From Candidatus Electryonea clarkiae (GTDB lineage: Bacteria > Electryoneota > Electryoneia > Electryoneales > Electryoneaceae): a stretch of DNA of 59,642 nt. The position numbers were made by a program, and so were the translations under genes. Below are positions 17,297 through 25,843 of the stretch, piece by piece. The notes beneath the pieces were generated by a model, which searched no databases, was not told where the DNA came from, and saw nothing but the letters and a program-made list of their open reading frames with translations. The stretch's first letter is position 1. Each line of letters starts with the position of its first letter. Where the stretch lies: the NCBI GenBank assembly GCA_030765455.1, contig JAVCCM010000029.1, positions 1 to 59,642 on the forward strand, given 5' to 3'.

Positions 17297-18406
17297 ATGT
17301 CTCAACCAAAATCAGTTACATGGAAACTTGATCCTCATACAAAGGCCAAACATGAAATATTACAAAGATATTTAGGGGCATGGTACCCAATATTATGCAA
17401 TACAAATGAAAGAGTAATTTTTATTGATGGATTTTCTGGACCAGGAATCTATAGCGGAGGAGAACCTGGATCACCAATAATAGCCTTAAGAGCAGCAATA
17501 GAACATCTCGCAAATTTGCAGAACGAACTTATATTCAGATTCTACGATGATATTTTAGAAAGAGTTAAATGTCTGGAGGAAGAAATTTCTAAACTTGAAA
17601 TCCCTCCAAATTATAATGTAGTAGCAGAGCATGGTAAATTTAGTGATAAGATATTAAAACCATTAGAATATTTAGAATCGCAAGTAAATAAACCTATTCC
17701 TACTTTTGTCTTTATTGATCCGTTTGGATTTAAAGATGTTAGATTTGATATAATAAGACGATTGTTGAATCTGCAAAAGTGTGAAGTTCTGATCAATTTC
17801 AATATTAGCGGAATGAGACGAAACATAGACCATGATGATCCTAAAACTAAAGAGCATGTTCACAATTACTTTGATGACAATGATATATTTGAGGTAATTG
17901 ATAAATACGGTTACAAAGAAAATATATTAAGAACATTTTATCAGAAAAAATTGGAGGATGAAGCTCAATTTGTAAGATACTTTGGGATGGAGAATAGAAC
18001 AGGTATAACAGTTTACTATCTGTTTTTTGCATCAAATAATTCTTTAGGTCATAAAAAAATGAAAGAAGCAATGTGGCGTTCTGATCCAACGGGAGAATAT
18101 AGATTTTCAGATAGAACTGATGAAAATCAAACAATTATGCTTATAGAAGAAACAGTTACATCCAATTTATCAACAATCCTACTAAACGAATTCAAAAGTT
18201 TTGGTTATATTGATTCAGAAGAAATTACAAAATACGTTGACGATAAGACGCCTTTTCTTGAGAAGCATAAGAATATTACCTTAAGAGAAATGGAGAATGA
18301 AGTCAGAATTGTTGTTCTTCCAGAAAATCAGTTAACTGGGAAGAAAAGACGTAAAAATTCTTATCCTAGTGGAACTATGATTAAATTCATAAATAACATT
18401 TTATAA
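17297..18406 (+). CDS. tcmP: Three-Cys-motif partner protein (TcmP family)
   Basis: 369-residue protein matching TcmP, a family named only for its genomic pairing with three-Cys-motif proteins, which is exactly what follows 11 nt downstream. Recognisable blocks are the N-terminal '[15 protein letters not shown]', '[13 protein letters not shown]' (about 40-52) and '[14 protein letters not shown]' (about 135-148). The 'FIDGFSGPG' and 'IDPFG' blocks resemble the cofactor-binding and DPPY-like motifs of class I methyltransferases, so a SAM-dependent reaction is possible; that is inference. Codon use (many AGA and ATA) is more AT-rich than in the neighbours, suggesting recent acquisition. Biochemical role is not established. 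Confidence 0.85.
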   Translation: MSQPKSVTWKLDPHTKAKHEILQRYLGAWYPILCNTNERVIFIDGFSGPGIYSGGEPGSPIIALRAAIEHLANLQNELIFRFYDDILERVKCLEEEISKLEIPPNYNVVAEHGKFSDKILKPLEYLESQVNKPIPTFVFIDPFGFKDVRFDIIRRLLNLQKCEVLINFNISGMRRNIDHDDPKTKEHVHNYFDDNDIFEVIDKYGYKENILRTFYQKKLEDEAQFVRYFGMENRTGITVYYLFFASNNSLGHKKMKEAMWRSDPTGEYRFSDRTDENQTIMLIEETVTSNLSTILLNEFKSFGYIDSEEITKYVDDKTPFLEKHKNITLREMENEVRIVVLPENQLTGKKRRKNSYPSGTMIKFINNIL

Positions 18407-18416
18407 GGATTGTAGA

Positions 18417-19154
18417 GTGGGCTTAAAATCTTCAATCGAATGGACAGAATCAACTTGGAATCCAATTACTGGATGTACCAAGATCAGTCCGGGTTGTAAA
18501 CATTGTTATGCCGAGAGGATGGCGAAACGATTGCAGGCTATGGGTCAATCAAATTACAGAAATGGATTTGCTGTTCAAACCCACGAACATGTTCTTAATT
18601 ATCCTCTGAAATGGAAAAAACCACAGACGATTTTTGTTAATTCTATGAGCGACTTGTTTCATGAAGAAGTTTCTGATGAATTCATATTTGAAATATTTGA
18701 CGTCATGAAGAAAGCGCACTGGCATCGATTCCAGATATTGACAAAACGCTCTGAACGGCTGCTTAAGATGAACCCAGTGATTGAGTGGTCAGAAAATATT
18801 TGGATGGGGGTAAGTGTAGAAAATCAAAAATATACATCTCGAATCGACCATCTCAGACAAACGGACGTGAGTATAAAATTCCTTTCAATCGAACCTCTGA
18901 TCGGGGCGATTGACGAACTTGACCTGGAAGGAATCGACTGGGTTATTGTTGGAGGTGAATCGGGACCGAAGGCAAGGATCATTAAGAAAGAATGGGTTAC
19001 AAAAATCAGGGATATCTGCCTGGAAAAACAGGTTCCATTCTTTTTTAAACAGTGGGGTGGAGTGAACAAGAAGAAAGCAGGACGTTTGTTGGACGGTAAA
19101 CTCTGGGAACAGATGCCTGAAATTCCGCAGCAATCATTTCATTTGGCGTCGTAA
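18417..19154 (+). CDS. Three-Cys-motif / phage Gp37-Gp68 family protein (DUF5131)
   Basis: 245-residue protein starting at GTG after an AAGGAT site. The three-Cys motif near the N terminus is C20, C27 and C30 in the context '[17 protein letters not shown]', which resembles the iron-sulfur-binding loop of radical SAM and spore-photoproduct-lyase-like enzymes. Downstream blocks typical of DUF5131 are '[12 protein letters not shown]', 'ILTKRSERL', 'GVSVENQKY', 'SIEPLIGAI', '[13 protein letters not shown]' and 'PFFFKQWGG'. It is the expected partner of TcmP and forms a two-gene operon with it. These pairs occur in phages and scattered across bacteria; nucleic-acid modification or repair is a reasonable guess. 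Its 3' end overlaps the convergent tonB-like gene by 16 bp. Confidence 0.85.
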   Translation: MGLKSSIEWTESTWNPITGCTKISPGCKHCYAERMAKRLQAMGQSNYRNGFAVQTHEHVLNYPLKWKKPQTIFVNSMSDLFHEEVSDEFIFEIFDVMKKAHWHRFQILTKRSERLLKMNPVIEWSENIWMGVSVENQKYTSRIDHLRQTDVSIKFLSIEPLIGAIDELDLEGIDWVIVGGESGPKARIIKKEWVTKIRDICLEKQVPFFFKQWGGVNKKKAGRLLDGKLWEQMPEIPQQSFHLAS

Positions 19155-19837
19155 AACCTGAAGGTGATTCCGAGTTTTTGATGTCTGAAACCTGCGGGGA
19201 GGGGGGCGAATCTGGCACGGACTATTGCGCTCCTGGCGGCGAGATCGAGGCTGGGGATGCTGCTGGATTTCATCAGGATAAGCTCTGTTGATTTACCTCG
19301 TTTTTCGATCAGGAAGTGATACTCCGCCATAGCGCCGGTTCCTCTTCCACGGAAATTGAAACGCCTCTGTACTTCCGCCTCTACCCGCGATAAGTAGGCA
19401 ACGCCACCGGGGAAGTCGGCATCACTCTTTATCCCCCAGCCGGGACCTTCCGGACCGGGTTTGACTCCCACGCCTTCTCCGGCACTTTCTTCGACTTCTG
19501 CGATAATTTCTTCTTCAACAGGGCTTTCCTCGGCTAAGATTTCTGACGGTTTCTCAATCTCAGCGACATGAGTCCCGGTGGGAGGTTTTGCTTCAATCTT
19601 CGGTTTTTTATCGGGGACTTTTACGTTGTCAGATGGAGCAGTTGTCGGTTTTATCCAGCCCGGCACGTTCTCGCCACCTCCGCTCAACCTGATGAGTGTT
19701 ACCTCACGTACTTCAGGCGGTCTTTTCGGTACGGCGGAACCAAAGCCGAAAAAAGCGATAGCGGCAATATGCGCGGCAATAGCGACCATGAAACTGCTTC
19801 GCCAGCTTGAAGGTAAAGTATCACCGAATTGGATCAC
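19139..19837 (-). CDS. TonB-family energy transducer
   Basis: 232-residue inner-membrane protein spanning the periplasm. One N-terminal transmembrane helix (about 14-32, '[18 protein letters not shown]') is followed by a Pro/Lys/Glu-rich linker (about 40-130) and a C-terminal TonB-like domain (about 145-232: '[19 protein letters not shown]', '[22 protein letters not shown]', '[21 protein letters not shown]'). It takes proton-motive energy from ExbB/ExbD to outer-membrane receptors or, if it is the TolA analogue, to envelope maintenance. The start overlaps the ExbD stop by 4 bp, indicating translational coupling. No TonB-dependent receptor lies nearby, and no TolB or Pal follows. Confidence 0.85.
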   Translation of the reverse strand: MIQFGDTLPSSWRSSFMVAIAAHIAAIAFFGFGSAVPKRPPEVREVTLIRLSGGGENVPGWIKPTTAPSDNVKVPDKKPKIEAKPPTGTHVAEIEKPSEILAEESPVEEEIIAEVEESAGEGVGVKPGPEGPGWGIKSDADFPGGVAYLSRVEAEVQRRFNFRGRGTGAMAEYHFLIEKRGKSTELILMKSSSIPSLDLAARSAIVRARFAPLPAGFRHQKLGITFRFYDAK

Positions 19838-20298
19838 TTTTTCTTCTCCGACTTCACAGGATCATTGAAATATTCTCTTTCGCCTTTTGTCAGCATTCCA
19901 AGATTTTCCACGCCCGCAACTCGCAGCTCATCGAGGACGAAGATGATATCGCCATAGGGTACGCTTTCATCTGCTGCAAGGAACACCGGGCGTTTTTCAT
20001 TCTCGCCTTTTTCCGCCCAAATCGCACGAAACCGGGATGGAAAAGCCTCGACACTGACCCGTTCATCATCAATCCAGACCGTCCTGTCCGTCAGCACTTT
20101 TACCGTAATCCCCTGGGAAGGATCGGCAACAGCGGTTTTCGCCTGGGGAAGTCCCATTTCAAGCGCTGTCTTAATAACCGGGGCGGTAATCATAAAGATG
20201 ACGAGCAGGACAAGGAAAACATCGACCAGCGGGGTAACGTTGATATCGGCTAACGCTTCAAATTCCTCGGTTTCCTGGTGACGGTATGCTCTTTTCAT
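19834..20298 (-). CDS. ExbD/TolR-family biopolymer transport protein
   Basis: 154-residue single-pass membrane protein. The N-terminal cytosolic stretch leads into 'DINVTPLVDVFLVLLVIFMITAP', which holds the conserved membrane aspartate (the D of 'PLVDVFLVLL') used in proton translocation. A periplasmic ExbD domain follows ('ITVKVLTDRTVWIDDERV', 'VFLAADESVPYGDIIFVLDELRVAG'). It partners the ExbB homologue encoded immediately upstream (4-bp overlap) and the TonB-like protein downstream (4-bp overlap). A short lysine-rich tail ends the protein. Confidence 0.92.
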   Translation of the reverse strand: MKRAYRHQETEEFEALADINVTPLVDVFLVLLVIFMITAPVIKTALEMGLPQAKTAVADPSQGITVKVLTDRTVWIDDERVSVEAFPSRFRAIWAEKGENEKRPVFLAADESVPYGDIIFVLDELRVAGVENLGMLTKGEREYFNDPVKSEKKK

Positions 20299-20966
20299 TC
20301 CGCTCCCTCTTCATCAGAGGTCGTATCCGGGTTTTCATTATCTTCGGACAACGCAAGCACATACCGCCTGCAGAACTCCGTATTACGCCTGATCAATCTT
20401 CGCTGCGCTGCCAGGAATGCGTTATAAGCTACCGTTGCCGGTATGGCGGCGAACAGACCAGCGGCGGTTGCGATCAATGCCTCAGCGATACCTGGACCGA
20501 CTATTTCAAGTGCCGGCTGTCCCTGGAGATCGCCTAATTTGAGGAAAGCGATCATCACACCCCAGACAGTGCCCAGGAGACCGATAAAAGGGCTGGCGCT
20601 GGCTACTATGGCAAGTACCGGCAGACCTCTTTCACCTGATTCACGCAGGTTGTCCCTCTCAAGATCAAATGCCTCGTACCACTCCTCCGATCCTTTCACG
20701 TTCAATTTATCAACAGTGTCGGATGCAGCAACAAATACCCTGGCTACTGGGGACTTAACAACCGTTGAGGAGAAATCGTATATCTTTTCCCACTGCCAGG
20801 CGCCGCCAAGAATGCTTGTAAGTTTCCTGTCAGATTTTATCGCCGACCTGAAATACCGCCACCGTTCAATTATTACCGCCCAACTCAAAACCGACAACCC
20901 AAGTAAAAGAAACAATATCAATTGGTTAAGCAGTGATGCTTCCTGAAAAATAGACCAGAGACTCAT
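20295..20966 (-). CDS. MotA/TolQ/ExbB proton channel family protein
   Basis: 223-residue inner-membrane protein with three predicted helices: about 14-36 ('LLNQLILFLLLGLSVLSWAVII'), about 118-140 ('GLPVLAIVASASPFIGLLGTVWGVMIAF') and about 158-178 ('IAEALIATAAGLFAAIPATVAYN'). The 'SPFIGLLGTVWGVM' and 'GIAEALIATAAGLFAAIPA' blocks are diagnostic of TolQ/ExbB. It forms the pentameric channel that, with the ExbD homologue encoded next, converts proton-motive force. First gene of the three-gene minus-strand operon. Confidence 0.93.
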   Translation of the reverse strand: MSLWSIFQEASLLNQLILFLLLGLSVLSWAVIIERWRYFRSAIKSDRKLTSILGGAWQWEKIYDFSSTVVKSPVARVFVAASDTVDKLNVKGSEEWYEAFDLERDNLRESGERGLPVLAIVASASPFIGLLGTVWGVMIAFLKLGDLQGQPALEIVGPGIAEALIATAAGLFAAIPATVAYNAFLAAQRRLIRRNTEFCRRYVLALSEDNENPDTTSDEEGAE

Positions 20967-21322
20967 GTTTTAGATCTTTCTTCTGTTTGTAAATTGTAAA
21001 AGCCAAAATATAATGCATGGTCTTACAAAAAAGAACTAAAGAATCAGAATAGTCTAATGTGGTAAATGGTATATTTGAAAAATCCTTAAATGAATGATCA
21101 ACTCTGGTATATTTCACTAACGTTATTTTCTCAGTTTGCGAAATGCAGTAATAATAAGTAATTTAACATTATTTAAACTGTTTGATAGATTATCCAATGT
21201 GTCATTCCTGCGAAGGCAGGAATCCATTGTGTTAATAATATCAAGTAGTTACTGGATTCCTGCCTTCGCAGGAATGACACCAGTTTGAATTGTTACCAGT
21301 ATCATCTCAAATCAGGTAATAT
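20967..21322. other. Divergent spacer with a MITE-like palindrome
   Basis: Spacer of about 360 bp between divergent genes (exbB-like and the radical SAM gene). The only clear structure is the 28-bp inverted repeat at 21199-21280; promoters for both directions should lie here but none is convincing. Confidence 0.5.
21199..21280. repeat. Perfect 28-bp inverted repeat with nested hairpins
   Basis: Left arm 21199-21226 and right arm 21253-21280 are exact reverse complements separated by 26 bp. Each arm also folds on itself (ATTCCTGC-GAAG-GCAGGAAT), so the unit can form two small hairpins or one long one. This 'GTCATTCCTGC' element is a typical dispersed intergenic repeat. Confidence 0.9.
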
Positions 21323-22600
21323 ATGTCTGATCAACAATTTACACGCAGGAAATTTCTCAATACTTTAGCAAAGAGCGGAGTCGTTCTTGGGACCGGAGCT
21401 GTTGCTTTTGCCGGGGCTACCTGGCTGCCCAGGCTTATTGGCAGAGCCGGTAAGGAATCACTGGCTGCCGACCGTTTGAGTGAACTTGCCCGGAATGCTC
21501 CCCGTGCCCGGTTCTGGATATCTACAGCTACGCCTGAAGTAAATTGCTCTGATTGCCATCAACCGAATTTATCCGATTGTCATCTGCCGGAATTATCACC
21601 GGACGAAAAAAGTCATGATCATGGCATCGTGATAATCAAATGCGGGCTCTGCGCCCAGGCATGTTTTATCAGGGAAGGCACTCGTGGAGTTTGCAGAACA
21701 CGGATGAATGTTGACGGCGAACTGCGCAGCCTGGTATATGGCAGACCGGTTTCCATTCATGTCGATCCTATCGAAAAGAAACCACTTTTTCATTTTCTGC
21801 CCGGCAAAACCGCATTCTCCCTTGCCACGGCAGGATGTCCGCTTCATTGTAAATTCTGCCAGAACTGGGAACTGTCCCAAATGAGCCCGGAAGATCATGA
21901 TACACAATATATTGCGCCGGAAACAATCGCAAACTCTGCCGTTTTCAACCAGGCTCCCGTAATTGCTTTCACCTACAACGAACCGACAGTCTTTACAGAA
22001 TACCTGATTGATATCGCACGGTCTGCAAAAAAGCAAAACATTCGCAGCGTATTGATCAGTTGCGGATTTATGACTGAGGAACCGCTCACCGAGATGTGCG
22101 AAGTCCTTGATGCTATCAAGATCGACCTGAAGGGATTCAGCGAGGATTTTTACCAGAAGGTATGCAGCGCCAGGTTGAAACCTGTATTGAGAAGCATAAA
22201 ACAAATTGCAAAAAGCGGGACTCATCTTGAAATAGTAAACCTCGTAGTGCCGACACTTAACGATTCGGAACCGATGCTCCGTGAACTGGCGAAATGGGTT
22301 GTAAATGAGATAGGTCCCGATGTCCCCGTGCATTACACCCGATTCCACCCGGATTATCAACTGCTCAACCTCGCACCGACACCCATAGCAACCCTTGAAA
22401 GAGCGCGAGATATCGCGATGGATGAGGGTATGCATTACGCATTCGTTGGCAACGTACCCGGTCATCCCGGCAACAGCACCTACTGCCCGAATTGTGGCAA
22501 AGCGGTTATAGAAAGGTCTGGCTTTTTCATCAGGGGAATGCATTTACAGGATGGAAAATGCGCATTTTGCGATGAACCGGTTGCGGGAGTCTGGAGTTGA
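21323..22600 (+). CDS. Tat-type radical SAM protein, AmrS / PFL-activase-like
   Basis: 425-residue radical SAM enzyme of the AmmeMemoRadiSam type (AmrS; older annotation: pyruvate-formate-lyase-activating-like). Unusually it begins with a twin-arginine signal ('RRKFLNT' near residues 8-14, then a hydrophobic stretch to about 36), suggesting export or membrane anchoring. Residues 75-79 form a CxxCH motif (C75-S-D-C78-H79), followed by a Cys-rich lead-in (C86, C107, C110, C114, C124). The SAM cluster motif CxxxCxxC is C172, C176, C179 ('GCPLHCKFCQNWE'). A C-terminal zinc-ribbon-like part carries 'YCPNCGK' and 'CAFCDEP'. The Memo and AMMECR1 partners of the usual trio are not in the window. Substrate unknown. 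Confidence 0.88.
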   Translation: MSDQQFTRRKFLNTLAKSGVVLGTGAVAFAGATWLPRLIGRAGKESLAADRLSELARNAPRARFWISTATPEVNCSDCHQPNLSDCHLPELSPDEKSHDHGIVIIKCGLCAQACFIREGTRGVCRTRMNVDGELRSLVYGRPVSIHVDPIEKKPLFHFLPGKTAFSLATAGCPLHCKFCQNWELSQMSPEDHDTQYIAPETIANSAVFNQAPVIAFTYNEPTVFTEYLIDIARSAKKQNIRSVLISCGFMTEEPLTEMCEVLDAIKIDLKGFSEDFYQKVCSARLKPVLRSIKQIAKSGTHLEIVNLVVPTLNDSEPMLRELAKWVVNEIGPDVPVHYTRFHPDYQLLNLAPTPIATLERARDIAMDEGMHYAFVGNVPGHPGNSTYCPNCGKAVIERSGFFIRGMHLQDGKCAFCDEPVAGVWS

Positions 22601-22604
22601 AAGA

Positions 22605-22700
22605 TTTTATAACCGCAGAGAACACAGGGCATGCGCAAAGTTCACAAAGTCCCTCTTTGTGTTTCTGGTGAATTCTTTGCGTACTTTGTGGTTTTCTTTT
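22605..22700. repeat. CGCAAAG/CACAAAG dispersed repeat, inverted pair
   Basis: A copy running AACCGCAGAGAAC through GCAAAGTTCACAAAG faces a reverse-oriented copy (CTTTGTG ... CTTTGCG ... CTTTGTGGTT). The same motif family appears singly at about 453-506, 28061-28093 and 29486-29521. Confidence 0.65.
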
Positions 22701-22760
22701 TATTGACTGTTGCTTCAGACACTACTTCGTTTTACCTTTACTCCTGCCTTTTAAACCCGT

Positions 22761-22892
22761 ACGGTGAGCCGGGGAAAGGTTGAGGAATCTTACGACTTTT
22801 TGATTTATATCAGATTTTGGATTCCTCTATACACGCAGCTTCATACGCTTGTTAATAATACGCTTTGCTCACCGGCAGGGCGTTTTTTTTTG
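22761..22892 (+). promoter_or_regulatory. Probable PyrR-responsive attenuator ahead of pyrRBC
   Basis: A leader with mutually exclusive structures precedes pyrR. A terminator-like hairpin (CGCTTTGC at 22861-22868, loop, GGCAGGGCG at 22874-22882, with G-U pairs) runs straight into nine Ts. Its left arm overlaps GCTCACCG (22867-22874), which is perfectly complementary to CGGTGAGC at 22762-22769, so pairing these would break the terminator. Inside that longer fold GAGGAATC (22782-22789) pairs perfectly with GATTCCTC (22820-22827). Around 22766-22786, AGCC, GGGGAAAGG and TTGAG resemble the PyrR-binding loop of Bacillus pyr leaders (AGUCC, GAGAGG, CUGAG). The structures are seen in the sequence; PyrR binding is inferred. 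Confidence 0.65.
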
Positions 22893-22919
22893 ATGAAAAT
22901 AACTTCATTGGAAACTCAC

Positions 22920-23477
22920 ATGGAGAAAATCAAATCACGCATTATGAAGAAGGCGGACATCCGCCGCACCATAGCGCGTCTTGCCTACGAGATCGTCGAA
23001 AGGAATCATGGAATTGAGAAGCTTTGTGTACTTGGGATCAGGACGCGGGGTGTGTATGTAGCGCGCCGCATCGCCCAGGTAATCAAGGATATTGAGGGTG
23101 TCGAGATACCTGTCGGAGTCCTTGATATCACGCTTTACCGTGATGATTACCGCATGAAGAAAGACGGTCCCGGAGTCCAGGTTACCGATATTCCATTTGA
23201 TCTTGATGGTAAAACCATTGTCCTCGCTGACGATGTCCTTTATACAGGCAGAACGATACGCGCCGCACTTGACGCCCTGATGGATTTCGGCAGACCGGGG
23301 AGGATACAGTTAGCGGTACTGGTTGATCGAGGGCATCGGGAATTGCCGATTAAGGCGGACTTTGTTGGTAAAAATATCCCAACTGCCCCGGGTCAGAATG
23401 TGAAGGTGTTCTTGAACGAGCTAGACGATAAAGACGAAGTCTTTTTAGTTGAAGAAATCGCTGAAAGCGGGGAGTGA
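22920..23477 (+). CDS. pyrR: PyrR: pyrimidine operon attenuation regulator / uracil phosphoribosyltransferase
   Basis: 185-residue protein from the ATG at 22920, the usual PyrR length; an ATG at 22893 is possible but lies against the terminator T-tract. It binds pyr leader RNA when UMP or UTP is high and promotes termination; many members also make UMP from uracil and PRPP. The PRPP-binding loop is 'IVLADDVLYTGRTIRAALD' and the other family blocks are 'LGIRTRGVYVARRI', 'DITLYRDDY' and 'LAVLVDRGHRELPI'. First gene of pyrR-pyrB-pyrC and preceded by a matching attenuator-like leader, which supports autoregulation. Confidence 0.93.
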   Translation: MEKIKSRIMKKADIRRTIARLAYEIVERNHGIEKLCVLGIRTRGVYVARRIAQVIKDIEGVEIPVGVLDITLYRDDYRMKKDGPGVQVTDIPFDLDGKTIVLADDVLYTGRTIRAALDALMDFGRPGRIQLAVLVDRGHRELPIKADFVGKNIPTAPGQNVKVFLNELDDKDEVFLVEEIAESGE

Positions 23478-23479
23478 GA

Positions 23480-24421
23480 ATGGCTTTGCAATCTAACCAC
23501 CTGCTCGGTCTTGAAGGTACACCGCGTGAAGATATCCAGGCGATTCTTGATTCCGCTATCTCATTTAAAGAAATCCTTGAGCGTCCGATTCCCAAAGTAC
23601 CCACACTGCGCCATGTCACTGTTGTCAACGCTTTTTTTGAAAATTCCACCAGGACCCGTATCAGTTTCGAGCTTGCTCAAAAACGACTTTCGGCAGACGT
23701 TGTTAATTTCTCAGCCTCAACCTCATCAGTGTCAAAAGGTGAAACCCTGATCGACACTATCAGGAACCTTGAGGCTATGAAGATAGACGTTGTAGTCATG
23801 AGACATCCCATGCCCGGCGCACCGGTGATACTGACCAAGTACTGTTCTTCCAAGGTTATCAATGCAGGCGACGGACCTCATGAACACCCAACTCAAGCTC
23901 TGCTTGATATGATGACGTTGAGGGAAGCTTTCGGAAGTTTTGAGAATCTGAATGTTACATTGATAGGGGATATCGCACACAGTAGAGTTGCGCTATCCAA
24001 TATTTACGGTCTGTTGACTATGGGCGCAAATGTAGCTGTCTGCGGTCCGCCTACTTTGATTCCACGAAATATCGAAAGCCTGGGAGTGAAGGTTTACCAC
24101 GATGCTGATGAAGCTTTAGCCCATTCAGACTGCATTAATGTATTAAGAATCCAGTTGGAAAGGCAGAAATCCGGTCTGTTCCCATCTATTCGCGAATATC
24201 ATTCATTTTTCGGGATAACAAGGAGCCGGTTGTTGAAAGCATCAAAGGACCTGGTTATTCTTCATCCGGGGCCAATGAACAGGGGAGTTGAGATCGATTC
24301 GGATGTAGCTGATGGTCCACAGAGTGTAATTTTGCAGCAGGTGACAAACGGCGTGGCAATACGAATGGCTGTATTGTTCCTGATTGCAGGAGGAGAGAGA
24401 GAAGATGAGCTGGTCAACTGA
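23480..24421 (+). CDS. pyrB: Aspartate carbamoyltransferase catalytic subunit
   Basis: Catalyses carbamoyl phosphate plus aspartate to carbamoyl aspartate, the committed step of pyrimidine synthesis, in the cytosol. About 313 residues from the ATG at 23480, which has GGGGAG just upstream; a GTG 6 nt earlier overlaps the pyrR stop. Motifs: carbamoyl-phosphate loop 'FFENSTRTRISFELA', 'SSVSKGETLIDT', 'HPTQALLDMMTLRE', 'LIGDIAHSRVALSN', 'HPGPMNRGVEI'. No pyrI regulatory subunit is encoded nearby, so this is probably the stand-alone trimeric type or a dihydroorotase-associated type. The pyrC start lies inside its 3' end. Confidence 0.95.
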   Translation: MALQSNHLLGLEGTPREDIQAILDSAISFKEILERPIPKVPTLRHVTVVNAFFENSTRTRISFELAQKRLSADVVNFSASTSSVSKGETLIDTIRNLEAMKIDVVVMRHPMPGAPVILTKYCSSKVINAGDGPHEHPTQALLDMMTLREAFGSFENLNVTLIGDIAHSRVALSNIYGLLTMGANVAVCGPPTLIPRNIESLGVKVYHDADEALAHSDCINVLRIQLERQKSGLFPSIREYHSFFGITRSRLLKASKDLVILHPGPMNRGVEIDSDVADGPQSVILQQVTNGVAIRMAVLFLIAGGEREDELVN

Positions 24422-25769
24422 TAAAGCCGCAGACATAATGAGCCAACGAGGCTGGCATGTGGCAAAAACTTCGAAAGTAATTTTGCGTGATGCAAGGCTG
24501 ATAGATCCGTCGGCAGGTCTCGATGAAATCGCCGACCTGTTGATAGAACGCGGGAAAATAGAACAAATTGGCAAAATAAAAGAAGATAATTCCAAAGATT
24601 TCAAGGTACTTGAGCTAAATGGCAAAATTGTAGCCCCGGGATTTTTCGACATGCATGTCCATCTCAGGGAACCGGGTCGCGAAGACAAAGAGACGATTTT
24701 GACCGGAACAATGGCTGCAGCAGCAGGAGGATTTACCGGGGTTGCCTGTATGCCAAATACAGATCCTCCATTGGACAATGTGGGTGTGGTACGCTGGGTT
24801 TATGAAATGGCTTCCGGCGCTCCAGTGGCTGTGCATCCAATAGCCGCCATCACCAAACAACGCAAAGGTAATGAAATTACTGAAATCAGTGAATTATACC
24901 AATCAGGAGTTCGTGCCCTTTCAAACGATGGTGACTCAGTAATGAACTCGGAAGTTATGAGACGTGCTTTAGAGTACTCATCCATGCATGATATGGTCAT
25001 AATGACGCATAGCGAAGATGATGACCTGGCTGGAAATGGTGTTATGCGCGAGGGCGAAGTAAGTACCCGCCTTGGGCTTACTCCCTGGCCCTCACTGGCA
25101 GAATCGATTCATGTCGCACGCGATACACTCCTGGCAAAGTTTACCGGGGGACGCATTCATGTTTCTCACATTTCAAGTCTTGATTCTATCGAAGCGGTAC
25201 GCCAGGGAAAAGCTCAGAATGTGAATGTTACTTCTGAAGCGACACCACATCATTTTTCACTAACCGATGAAGCATGTACCGGGTATGATACGAACTTCAA
25301 GATGAACCCGCCATTAGGAACACCAGAGGATCGGGATGCAGTAATTGAAGGATTGAAAGATGGCACGATTGACACTATCGCTACCGATCACGCTCCCCAT
25401 ACCACTGAGGAAAAATTGGTGGAGTTCGATAGGGCGCCTTTCGGGGTAGTCGGACTTGAGACTGCTATCGGTGTTGCAGCGAAAAAACTGGTTAATCCAG
25501 GTCATCTTGAATGGAAAGATATTGTTGAAAAAATGTCGATTAATCCACGTAAAATCATGCGCTTGCCGGTTGTGACGATTAAAGAAGGAGCTGTTGCTGA
25601 TTTGACACTGATCGATCCGGAATGTACATGGACGGTCGATCCTGCTGATTTCTTCACCAAGGGTCGCAATACTCCATTCACCGGTTGGGATTTACCTGCG
25701 CGGCCAATAGGAATACTGAGTAGAGGCTGGATCCTGATATCACCTGCTGCTGAAAATGTTGTAGGATAG
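24405..25769 (+). CDS. pyrC: Dihydroorotase
   Basis: Zinc amidohydrolase that cyclises carbamoyl aspartate to dihydroorotate. About 454 residues from the ATG at 24405, preceded by GGAGGAGAG, overlapping pyrB by 17 bp. Metal-binding and family motifs: 'FDMHVHLREPGREDKETI' (His-x-His), 'GGFTGVACMPNTDPP', 'HVSHISSLDSIEAVR', 'VTSEATPHHFSLTDE', 'NPPLGTPEDRDAVIEGL', 'IATDHAPHT'. This is the long, type I class. The overlap with pyrB suggests coupled translation, and many bacteria make a PyrB-PyrC complex. End of the pyr operon; no clear terminator follows. Confidence 0.95.
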   Translation: MSWSTDKAADIMSQRGWHVAKTSKVILRDARLIDPSAGLDEIADLLIERGKIEQIGKIKEDNSKDFKVLELNGKIVAPGFFDMHVHLREPGREDKETILTGTMAAAAGGFTGVACMPNTDPPLDNVGVVRWVYEMASGAPVAVHPIAAITKQRKGNEITEISELYQSGVRALSNDGDSVMNSEVMRRALEYSSMHDMVIMTHSEDDDLAGNGVMREGEVSTRLGLTPWPSLAESIHVARDTLLAKFTGGRIHVSHISSLDSIEAVRQGKAQNVNVTSEATPHHFSLTDEACTGYDTNFKMNPPLGTPEDRDAVIEGLKDGTIDTIATDHAPHTTEEKLVEFDRAPFGVVGLETAIGVAAKKLVNPGHLEWKDIVEKMSINPRKIMRLPVVTIKEGAVADLTLIDPECTWTVDPADFFTKGRNTPFTGWDLPARPIGILSRGWILISPAAENVVG

Positions 25770-25843
25770 GATTTGATTTCATTTTGATTTGTTTCTATTG
25801 CGAATATTGAACTTATTGTGAATATCTGGTTGGTAGAAAGAGA

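Noticed and set aside
21596..22543. A 315-codon minus-strand frame opposite the radical SAM gene
   Set aside because: Long but antisense to a clearly conserved enzyme; cysteine- and arginine-rich nonsense composition typical of a shadow frame.
22764..22919. N-terminal extension of PyrR
   Set aside because: This stretch forms the attenuator and terminator and would add about 52 residues not found in PyrR proteins.
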